64,000 nucleotides of DNA, from assembly GCF_026151205.1 (NCBI RefSeq), contig NC_087081.1, positions 12,606,340-12,670,339 on the forward strand, given 5' to 3'. The stretch is from Bolinopsis microptera. Its lineage: Eukaryota; Ctenophora; Tentaculata; Lobata; Bolinopsidae. A model generated the notes under the pieces. The model was not told the origin of the DNA. It ran no database searches and saw only the letters and a program-made list of their open reading frames with translations. This document shows positions 1-10,088 of the stretch, piece after piece; positions within the stretch are counted from its first letter, which is position 1; each line of letters begins with the position of its first letter. The position numbers and the translations under genes were made by a program.

Positions 1-86
1 GCATGTTTAGTATAGATTGAAATAACTCTACCAGTGCAATTAATTAAAATATGACTATACAATTAAATAACTCTATCCAAGGTAAG

Positions 87-1113
87 TATATACGTAAGAC
101 GAGGAGGGCCCAACTATCAAGAAGGGTTAAAAGTGATGAAGAATTGTGGTGATATGCTGGGGGTACCAATGCACGTGTTCGGACCTGAGATACACATGAC
201 TGCTATTGTGGGCATGGCTTTGGGGAAAACTCCAGGTGAGACATGTTTCACTTTCACTTTCATTTTCAGTTTTACTCTCACTTTCACTTTCAAGGAAAAA
301 AACAGTTCATCAATTATCTGATAATTCCCATTTCCCAGTTCCGAACCGCACTGACACTGAAAGTAGCCTGAAAGACAACTTCCTGTTTGGTAAGCATGAT
401 ATAGACAGACGAACACCCCAACCTCCTAGCAGTACTGAGCCAGCAGAGAAGAGAGCTAGAAACGATCTGGACAAGAGGATACTGGGTGCAGGTGAATTTC
501 ATTTTAACTTTCTTCTTTTTTTTAGGGAGTGAGGGCACTATGGAGTTTGAAAATAAGCGAAAACATGGTGATATTCTTCATTTATTGGCACGTAATAGCT
601 TCTTGTAATTACATTATCTCATATAATTACTAATTAATTACCCTGGCAGGTAAGGAGCTTCTTGTAATTACATTATCTCATATAATTACTAATTAATTAC
701 CCTGGCAGGTAAGGAGCACTACTCTAATTACTAATTAATTACCCTGGCAGGTAAGGAGCTTCTTGTAATTACATTATCTCATATAATTACTAATTAATTA
801 CCCTGGCAGGTAAGGAGCTTCTTGTAATTACATTATCTCATATAATTACTAATTAATTACCCTGGCAGGTAAGGAGCTTCTTGTAATTACATTATCTCAT
901 ATAATTACTAATTAATTACCCTGGCAGGTAAGGAGCACTACTCTAATTACTAATTAATTACCCTGGCAGGTAAGGAGCACTACTCTCCCGACCAGTACAA
1001 CCTGTATGACAAGGACACAACCTGCCTAGTGTACGGTCTACAGATAAAAGCAGTGCAGGGCATGCTGGACTTTGACTGCTCGTGTAGGAGGGATAAACCT
1101 TCAGTTGCAGGTT

Positions 1114-1156
<43 letters not shown>

Positions 1157-4100
1157 GCTGACAGTTCTCTTCCCAAACAAAAAGCAACCCATAATACTCG
1201 GCCACAACATTCGCCTTTATCTTCAATTAAACTTTCACTTTCACTAAACATTTCACGAAACATTTCACTAAACATCTTTTCGCAGGAATAATCAACCCGT
1301 TCTCTGCTAACCACAACATCCGTCTTTACTTTGGACACAAGGAGATTAACGTGCCCGTTTATAAGAACATGGCTGACGCGTTGAAGAAACACCCTGATGT
1401 CAGTGTTCTCATCAGCTTCGCTTCCCTCAGATCTGCCTATTCTTCTACTATGAGCATGCTCAGGTAGAATTTTATCGATATTAAAATATGAATTGTGTCA
1501 AAATTTGTGTTTCATATAAATGGATTTCAAACCGTTAAAATGGATTGTTTTGAAATTCAAATCTACATATTTCATTTCCCTCAGTCACTCGAAACAGATC
1601 AAATTGATAGCTATAATAGCCGAGGGCATTCCTGAGAATATGACGAAGAAGATCAATAAACTTGCTGTTGAGAAGGGAGTTAGTATCGTAGGACCAGCAA
1701 CTGTAGGAGGAGTGAAACCTGGCTGCTTCAAAATAGGAAACACCGGTATAAAACATTTCCTTGTGTTTTTAAAGTATGATTAAATCCACTTTCTTGAGTT
1801 TTTCAAGAATATTCTGATCTGTATTCTAGCAATATATATAATAAGAAATACTGTCCTACTAAAATTGAGATTCTGATGAAGCAACTGCTAGATTAATATT
1901 TAATTAATATTCAACTGAACTAATAATGAATTATTGCTATAACCAATTAAGTGACTAATTTATTAATTACCAGGTGGAATGCTGGATAACATTCTGAAGA
2001 GCAAGTTATACAGACCAGGCTCAGTAGCGTATGTGTCCAGATCAGGAGGAATGAGTAACGAGCTAAACAACATAGTCAGTATCAACACTAACGGAGTATA
2101 CGAGGGAGTCGCTATCGGGGGTAATTTAAATTATTTAATATAATTACAGTTATAATTACTGTTCTATTGTGATTATCATCGTCAATTATAGTTACTTTCT
2201 TATTTTATATAATCATGATTTTAATTATTTCTGTGACTCACACTGTTACCAGGTGATCGTTACCAGTAACTAACACGGTTACCAGGTGACCGTTACCAGT
2301 AACTAACACTGTTACCAGGTGACCGTTACCAGTAACTAACACCGTTACCAGGTGACTGTTACCAGTAACTAACACCGTTACTAGGTGACCGTTACCAGGT
2401 GACCGTTACCCTGGTTATTGATTATTACTCAGACCGTTACCAGGTTACTCAGACCGTTACCAGGTTACTCACACCGTTACCCACACCGTTACTAGGTTAC
2501 TCACACCGTTACCAGGTTACTCACACCGTTACTCACACCGTTACCAGGTTACTCACACCGTTACTAGGTTACTCACACCGTTACTCACACCGTTACTCAC
2601 ACCGTTACTCACACCGTTACCAGGTTACTCACACCGTTACTAAGTTACTCACACCGTTACCAGGTTACTCACACCGTTACCAGGTTACTCACACTGTTAC
2701 TCACACCGTTACCAGGTTACTCACACCGTTACCAGGTTACTCACACCGTTACCAGGTTACTCACACCGTTACCAGGTTATTCACACCGTTACCAGGTTAC
2801 GCACACCGTTACTCACACCGTTACCAGGTGACCGTTACCCTGGTTCCAGTTTTATGGATCACATTAAGAGATACAACGCTAATCCCGACGTTAAGATGAT
2901 AATAGTATTGGGAGAAGTGGGAGGAGTTGAAGAGTACGACATAGTCTCCGCTATCAAATCTGGAGATATAAGAAAATCAGTAAGTTTAACGTCCGGGAGG
3001 GTAGGGCCGGGGCTATTATTAAAGATTTAAATTGTATTAAATGAAAGACCCCTGCTCCCATCAGTAGCTCAGTTTTGTTACTCAATTTTAATATTAACGT
3101 CAAGATGGGAGGATTTGAAATTTTAATCTAGGACTGGAATACCAGCTTCTGATTGGATAACTTTAATGATTTAGCCCCATGTCCGAGCTGTAATGTTCTT
3201 ATATTAGAACTATCAGTTTTGTTCCTCAGAACTTTGTAGTTCCTTATAGCTCCAAATTCAGACATTTTATCCACTTCCGCATTACGCAACCTAAATCTAA
3301 AGAATAGTAATTCTATTAGCTAACACGACAACATAGCTGATTATTGTTTATGACGTCATCACACGTTAGTGACGTCACTTTTCACAGGTCGTAGCATGGT
3401 GTATTGGAACATGTGCTGACTACTTCAGTACTGAAGTACAGTTTGGACACGCTGGATCGAACGCCAACAGCAAGTTGGAGACTGCTAGTGCTAAAAACTT
3501 GGCTTTACGCCAAGTCGGTGCCCATGTGCCTGACAGTTTCGACGATCTTGGCAAAACAATCAGGTACATTTACAGGAAGTCGCTAACTTGTTGGTTCATT
3601 CCTTAAATCAGTTTTTCGTATGAAAGGTTTCCCATTCTAATAATTACTAATTACAACTAATTACCTTTAATTACCTTGTCTCTCAGGAAAGTTTACGAGG
3701 AGCTAGTGGAGACAGGGGAGATAGTTCCAGAGCCGGAGATGCCACCCCCTCAGGTTCCCATAGACTTCAAGTGGGCTCAGGAACTCGGTAATTAGTTTCA
3801 CTTTCACTTTTACTTTCACTTTCACTATAATAAGTGATGATTCGAGCTGGAAATTCCACCTGTGCTTTTTGTTCCTCCAAATTAAACGTACAAACACATA
3901 TTCAATTATTTAAGCTAATTTATCGATTACGAGTTCCTAATTAGTTGATAAAAGTCCTAATGACCAGGTTTGGTTCGCAAACAGACCTCCTTTATCTCTG
4001 GTATTTGTGACGAGAGAGGAGAAGAGTTATTATATGCCGGGGTCCCTATGAGTGATGTTATCAAGGAGAACTTGGGAATAGGAGGTAGGTTCACTTTCAC

Positions 4101-4567
4101 TTTCTGTTTCACTTTCACTAAGTTGTGGCAGGTTTATTTATCTGACTTGTAACCGACTAATAAGAAGTTTCTTGTTGGTTAGAGGAGCGCGAGATTGTTT
4201 CATTTAGAAACTACACGATTTAAAGTTGTGATACTGCTCTAGATACAAACTATAACTGTTCTTCTCTGTCCAGGTGTAATCTCTCTGCTGTGGTTCCAAC
4301 GCAGAATGCCTGATTTCGCCTACAAATTTATAGAACTGTGTTTGATAGTTACAGCTGACCACGGACCTGCTGTGTCTGGGGCTCACAACACTATTGTCAC
4401 TGCTAGAGCTGGTAAAGATCTGGTGTCTTCTCTTACTAGTGGTCTTCTCACTATTGGTGACAGGTCAGTACACACAGACACACAGACAAACATTCATACT
4501 TACATACTTACATACATACATACTTACATACATACTTACATACATACTTACATACATACTTACATAC

Positions 4568-4598
<31 letters not shown>

Positions 4599-7500
4599 CA
4601 TACTTACATACTTACATACATACATTCATACTTACATACTTACATACATACTTACATACATACTTACATACTTACATACATACTTACATACTTACATACT
4701 TACATACTTACATACTTGCATACTTGCATACTTACATACTTGCATACTTACATACAGACATACAGACATACAGACATACAGACATACAGACATACAGACA
4801 TACAGACATACAGACATACAGACATACAGACATACAGACATACAGACATACAGACATACAGACATACAGACATACAGACATATAGATATACTTACATACT
4901 TACATACTTACATACTTACATAATCACATACTTACATACTTACATACTGACATACTGACATACAGACATACAGACATACAGACAAACATTCATACTTACA
5001 TACTTGCATACTTACATACATACTTAGTACTTACATACATACTTACATACTTACATACTTACATACTTGCATACTTACATACTTGCATACTTACATACTT
5101 ACATACAGACATACAGACATACAGACATACAGACATACAGACATACAGACATACAGACATACAGACATACAGACATACAGACATACAGACATACAGACAT
5201 ATATACATACAGACATATATACATACAGACATACAGACATACAGACATACAGACATACAGACATACAGACATACAGACATACAGACATACAGGCATACAG
5301 ACATACAGACATACAGACATACAGACATACAGACATACAGACATACAGACATACAGACATACAGACATATAGATATACTTACATACTTACATACTTACAT
5401 ACTTACATAATTACATACTTACATACTTACATACTTACATACTGACATACTGACATACAGACATACAGACATACAGACATACAGACATACAGACATACAG
5501 ACATACAGACATACAGACATACAGACATACAGACATACAGACATACAGACATACAGACATACAGACATACAGACATACAGACATTCAGACATACAGACAT
5601 ATATACATACAGACATATATACATACATACATACAGACATACAGACATACAGACATACAGACATACAGACATACAGACATACAGACATACAGGCATACAG
5701 ACATACAGACATACAGACATACAGACATACAGACATACAGACATACAGACATACAGACATACAGACATACAGACATATAGATATACTTACATACTTACAT
5801 ACTTACATACTTACATAATTACATACTTACATACTTACATACTTACATACTGACATACTGACATACAGACATACAGACATACAGACATACAGACATACAG
5901 ACATACAGACATACAGACATACAGACATACATGACATACAGACATACAGACATACAGACATACAGACATACAGACATACAGACATACAGACAGGGATCGA
6001 CCGGGGACGAAATTTAGCCGGGGCCGGGGCCGGGACCAAGTTGAATCAGCCGGGGCCGGGATTAACCGGGATTTTGAAATGTTGCCAAGGCCGGGGCCGG
6101 GATTGGCTAAAATATGCCGGGGCCGGGGCCGGGATTTTTTAATCTAATTTTGAAAATTTTTGAAAGTTTCCGGAAACTCGTATCAATGTGAGCTAGCTTC
6201 AAGGTCAACCTAGAAGGCAGCTACACATTATTTCTCTTTAATAGTTAAATGTAACTCAGAAAGGCTTTCTTGTAGCCGGACATAGATATTTCGGACACTG
6301 AAGCTGACACCGGAAACGAGTAGTCATCTGTGATCTGATGACTATCATCATCATCTGCATTGAGTCGGCCTCACTCTCTACTGTTTTTTGCTCCTGAACT
6401 AAATTGTTTGACGTTTGTACTAGTTATATGAAAGAAAACGGTACACGAACACATGACTTTACTCGAACTTTTTAATCAACCTCGAACTTTTTTAATCAAC
6501 ATTAATATTTTACATTCTTTGTAAATTCAAAGTTGAAATTTTCTGAATATCAAACTGGAATGATGTCAAGTCCTCGTATTTATATTTTTCACTCGATCTC
6601 ATGTTACCGAAAATTTTGTGTTTAATTTAAGTCTAAAAATCAAGATAAATTCTGATAATCTATCGGTTTAAATTGAGGCAGAAAATACGAGAAATCCCGG
6701 CAAAATCCCGGCAAAAATTGACAAAAAGCCGGGGCGGGGGCCGGGATTGGGGGCCTCTGGCCGGGGCCGGGATTTTGAAAATTGTTTTGCCGGGGCCGGG
6801 GAAAAACACAAATTCCGGCCGTATCCGGGGCCGGGATCCCGGTCGATCACTGCATACAGACATACTTACATACAGACATACAGACATACAGACATACAGA
6901 CATACAGACATACAGACATACAGACATACAGACATACAGACATACAGACATACAGACATACAGACATACAGACATACAGACATACAGACATACAGACATA
7001 CAGACATACAGACATACTTACAGACATACACGCTGACTTATAAACAGACTAATAAAGATACAACAGGGTATTTACTATTTAGATAAATAACAAACAATAA
7101 ACAAGCCCACAATTCCACAGATTTGGAGGAGCTCTGGATGAGTCAGCCCGACAGTTCTCTAACGCATACGACAAGGGTGAAACACCTCTGGAGTTTGTTA
7201 ATGAGATGAAATGCTCTCACAAGTACATCCAGGTCAGTAATGTACTACCAATTAGAGCTGTTTCGCTTTCACTTTATATCACTTTCACTGAGATCACTTT
7301 CACTTTAAATCACTATCACTGGACTGTGTTGCTCACTAATCAGTAGTCCCTATTATCATATTTTAATGACTGAGTACTCAAGCCTGTCATACGATCGTTC
7401 ATATATTTTAATTATACATATAATAATTGCAGGGTATTGGACACCGAGTAAAGTCCCTAAATAATCCTGACATGCGCGTCAGCTCTCTAGCGGACTTTGC

Positions 7501-7994
7501 TAAAGCTAACTTCCCCGCTACTCCACTCTTTGATTATGCGAGACAGGTAGAGAAAATCACTACCTCCAAGAAACCCAATCTGATCCTGAATGTGGACGGC
7601 TGTATTGCGACTCTCTTTGTGGATTTGTTATACCAGAGTGGATCGTTCAGTGTGGAGGAGGCTAGAGATCTTATAGATATAGGGTGCCTTAACGCTCTGT
7701 TTGTGGCAGGCAGGAGTATTGGTTTTATTGGTTAGTTTAATTAATATCTTTCTTTTGTATTTTCTGTGTCGCCTAGACGGCAGTATTGAAATGGTGTCGA
7801 AAATGTAATTTTACAAATGGAAAATGATAGGTTATCTAATCCCTTTAATGAATGCTTTATTTATTTAATGAGTTTGTTATCTCTTTAATGAGTGTGATTT
7901 TCCAGGCCACTATCTCGACCAGAAGAGATTGAAGCAGGGCTTGTACAGACATCCTTGGGACGACATCGCCTACATGAACCCCGGTGGGGATTAA
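87..7994 (+). CDS. ACLY: ATP-citrate lyase, C-terminal two-thirds (5' end outside window)
   Basis: Cytosolic enzyme that cleaves citrate with ATP and CoA to acetyl-CoA and oxaloacetate, feeding lipid synthesis and acetylation. Exons read at about 87-235, 339-491, 970-1110, 1286-1463, 1585-1745, 1974-2120, 2828-2979, 3388-3563, 3687-3787, 3968-4084, 4274-4463, 7121-7232, 7433-7730 and 7906-7994 (TAA). Phases join cleanly. The protein starts in the citrate-binding region ([14 protein letters not shown]) and passes a poorly conserved linker (exon 2). It then enters the succinyl-CoA-synthetase-like part, with the phospho-histidine motif FGHAG in the 3388 exon. It ends in the citrate-synthase-like domain ([28 protein letters not shown]) and the family terminus [19 protein letters not shown]. 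The 2.66-kb intron 11 is nearly all microsatellite. The third exon uses the weak donor GTTTCA. Identity is certain from near-continuous similarity; exon 1 start is approximate. Confidence 0.96.
597..969 (+). repeat. Tandem array containing seven copies of a 3' splice site
   Basis: Units of about 59 bp and a shorter 38-bp form repeat head to tail through the second half of an ACLY intron. Each ends with CCCTGGCAG/GTAAGGAG, that is, the splice acceptor plus the first exon bases. Copies of CCCTGGCAG start at 641, 700, 742, 801, 860, 919 and 961. Only the last runs into the real exon at 970. Copies 2, 3 and 6 show that the duplicated piece can include eight or more exon bases. CAGGTAAG is also a perfect donor consensus. 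Confidence 0.93.
1111..1156 (+). repeat. (TTTCAC)n array directly after a splice donor
   Basis: Hexamer repeat TTTCAC, seven or so units, beginning at the donor GTTTCA of ACLY exon 3. Similar runs occur in other introns: 247-293, 1231-1246, 3796-3826, 4091-4119 and 7261-7310 in ACLY, and 40891-40931 (as GTGAAA on this strand) in CFAP61. Five of these lie within about 60 bp of a donor. Confidence 0.9.
1768..1834 (+). repeat. Intronic segment also present at 18327-18395
   Basis: About 66 bp of ACLY intron 5 are repeated almost exactly at 18327-18395 in the same orientation. The shared core contains ATCCACTTTCTTGAG and ends at CTAGCAATAT. Confidence 0.85.
2236..2827 (+). repeat. Minisatellite built from an ACLY exon-start boundary
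   Basis: About 590 bp of short units of the type GTTACCAG/GTGACCGTTACC and TCACACCGTTACCAGGTTAC fill the end of intron 6. The real acceptor is the last TTACCAG at 2821-2827, and the exon opens GTGACCGTTACCCTGG. A 25-base copy of acceptor plus exon start is also present at about 2392-2416, followed by unrelated sequence. The array therefore carries many decoy acceptors and looks derived from the exon boundary. Confidence 0.9.
3016..3261 (+). repeat. 246-bp dispersed repeat, copy 1 (copy 2 at 18451-18696)
   Basis: Lies in ACLY intron 7. It matches 18451-18696 in the same orientation with only a handful of differences by eye. No open frame, terminal repeat or tail is visible, so the class is unknown. 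Confidence 0.88.
4464..5990 (+). repeat. Microsatellite block, (CATA/CTTA)n and (CATACAGA)n
   Basis: Starts a few bases after the ACLY donor at 4464 (GTCAGTACACACAGACAC) and runs for 1.5 kb as ACATACTT, ACAT and CATACAGA units. A segment near 4740-4990 is repeated as 5090-5460 and 5440-5870, giving a roughly 360-bp higher-order period. Long open frames in it are artefacts of the absence of stop codons in the repeat. Confidence 0.95.
5991..6852. mobile_element. Non-autonomous hAT-like element, 862 bp, inside the CATACAGA array
   Basis: Terminal inverted repeats: left CAGGGATCGACCGGG, right end reads CAGTGATCGACCGGGATC on the other strand. Both flanks are CATACAGA (5983-5990 and 6853-6860), an 8-bp duplication typical of hAT elements, although the surrounding array would supply the same word anyway. 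Both ends carry GC-rich subterminal repeats (GCCGGGGCCGGGA), while the middle is AT-rich and has no convincing open frame. Probably mobilised by a transposase encoded elsewhere. Confidence 0.75.
6853..7020 (+). repeat. (CATACAGA)n continuation
   Basis: The microsatellite resumes after the hAT-like insertion and ends about 100 bp before the acceptor of the ACLY exon at 7121. Confidence 0.93.
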
Positions 7995-8665
7995 TCAGCA
8001 GGAAACAGAATATTTATAAGAGGGCAGACCTCTAACTGTGGACATATTGGTGTGGCCCCGTACTTTGACTAGCGCGCGGCGTCACGTGGTAATACGCAGC
8101 TAGAGGGAGCCGCGCACTCGTTAATGGTTAAATTATGTAGTCTCCCTCGTCTTGAATAATTGTTAGAGCAAGATTTGTTGATTTGCATGCATAAAATCAT
8201 GTCCATTCGTGTATATTGGCCATGTTTTACGAACTTGCTGGAACAAGTTTTTTTTGTTTGATAACTTATCTGGTGGTAAAATTACTTTTTGGTAAAACTA
8301 AAATTACTTTTTGTTTGAACTTTAAAGTTTCAATGTGAATGTACTTCAAAACATAAGAAGAGAGAAAGTTTTTCTCACAGCAGTTAGAGAAGTGTTTAGC
8401 TTGACTAATGAAAATCCCGATGTTATAGTTTCTGAACGTTTCATTACATAGAAGTTTAACAGTTTATTTATTCTAAAATTTAACTTTCTCATTAACATGA
8501 ATTTGAGATGAGTGTTTTATTGTGTCTCTGGTGCCAATTTTGATTTGTACAATATCCCTTACCTAGCACTTACCATCCGTCAAATTGGGCTGTGATATAA
8601 TAAACCGGGTTGTAAAATCAATTTCGAGAGAAATTTCATAAAGACCCCCCCCCCCCCCTGCCCCC
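7995..8665. other. ACLY 3' flank, no gene seen
   Basis: AT-rich sequence after the ACLY stop. An AATAAA at 8599-8604 is a possible polyadenylation signal, though 600 bp from the stop. A C14 run lies at about 8645-8658. No coding frame of note. Confidence 0.5.
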
Positions 8666-9728
8666 TTAAGGGGGCCGGGAAGGTCTTCATCAAAATTCTC
8701 TCGAAATCGACTTTATAGTTGTTTCTGATAGAGGGGAGTGATATCTATCAGCTGCTTTCGGTCTCATGGAAAAATATTGTCCCTAGCCAGTAGCCGAACT
8801 TATCGCTGGTCAAAGGTCAGCGCTTATGTGTAATACTAATTGTATTGCGCGAGCGATTTTCAATCGCGCGTTCTGAAAAGCGAGTCTTAAAATCTATCTT
8901 CTCCTACATTTCGGAAATCTTGGACCTTGATTTTTAGAATTTCAAAATCAAATTAAAAATCTTTAAAGGCATATCTCAAAATTCTGGCTCTAGAGTTCTC
9001 TTCTAAATCTAACTGATCCTAAGAACATATCCTGAAAGTTTGAGGGTGATTGCTCAAAAAATGTAGGAGAAGATAGATTTTTAGACTCGCTTCTCAGAAC
9101 GTGCGATTGAAAATCGCTCGCGCAATACAATTACACATATAATATAAGCAATTACACATGGATGATGATTAATCACTCTACAGTCTACATTCGACTGTCA
9201 CATGACCTTTTTAACCCATTCTCTAGCTGGCCCTGAACGACTATTCGAAACCCTAACTCTCTAATCTGATCCCAACCCTAACCCAAACCCAATCCCTAAC
9301 AAAAGCATATTATGCTGAAATCCTAACCCTAACGAGAAATTAGACTAACTTCCTTATACGGTCATATCACGTGATCGAGACAGTTTTTCGCCAATATCTC
9401 GTCAGGGGAGCATTTTAACCCTATACTATGTCATGGGGGTGATTTGGAATCAGCGTCCGAAAATACATCGATTGAAGTTGGTTTCAACTGGCGGGGGCCC
9501 TTTTAGAACAATCTCGAAGATCGACTGTAAAGTGATTTAGCACGCTCGATTACATTTACACATATAATAATAAACGCTGACCTTTGGCCAGCGATAATTT
9601 CGGCTAGGAACAATATTTTTCCATGGGACTAAAAGCAGCTGATAGATATCACTCCCCTCTATCGCGTCGGAAACAACTATAAAGTCGATTTCGAGATAAT
9701 TTTGATGAAGACCCCCCGGCTCCCTTAA
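8666..9728. mobile_element. Inverted-repeat element, 1.06 kb, with a second inverted repeat nested inside
   Basis: Outer arms of about 165 bp (from 8666 and back from 9728) share GAAGACC near the ends and blocks such as GTGATATCTATCAGCTGCTTT and GGAAAAATATTGT. Inner arms of about 85 bp (8828-8912 and 9059-9143) are near-perfect inverted copies around TTGCGCGAGCGATTTTCAATC. The centre (about 9248-9335) holds degenerate telomere-like CCCTAA/AACCCT words. No open frame of transposase size. A foldback or MITE-like element, possibly one inserted in another. Confidence 0.75.
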
Positions 9729-10088
9729 TAAGCGCTTAACAATGAAAAAAATATTAATAATTTAATCGCGTATCAAACAAGAACAATTCTTCAAAATTTG
9801 TAATTATCGTCAGCGTTACCAAATCACAAATATCAAAAAATAAGAACAGATTGCGCTCAAACACTGTTAATTCAAAAAGCAATCTTATCCTTAGCAGAAG
9901 TGTCTAACTATAAGTCTAAGTCAGTGATTATCAATAGTGTGGACTCCCTACCAAATTATAAATCCGTCCCAGTCTGGATGTGATTTTTTAACTATCGAAT
10001 TCTCAAATCAGGATTGGAACTTCAACTATAAATTGTAAACTGTCATTCGGCAAACACGAAATCAATACAAAGTTGAAAGTGTTTTGTT
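9729..10088. other. Intergenic, 3' flank of the hAT-derived gene
   Basis: AT-rich, tail-to-tail spacer between ACLY and the minus-strand gene. I see no gene or clear element here. Confidence 0.5.

Noticed and set aside
597-969. Possible CRISPR-like array
   Set aside because: Units are adjacent tandem copies without unique spacers, in an animal intron.
4306-6039. Long His/Thr/Tyr- or Cys/Val/Met-rich open frames on both strands
   Set aside because: They are translations of the CATACAGA/ACAT repeat, which lacks stop codons in several frames; only 4306-4463 is coding, as part of ACLY.
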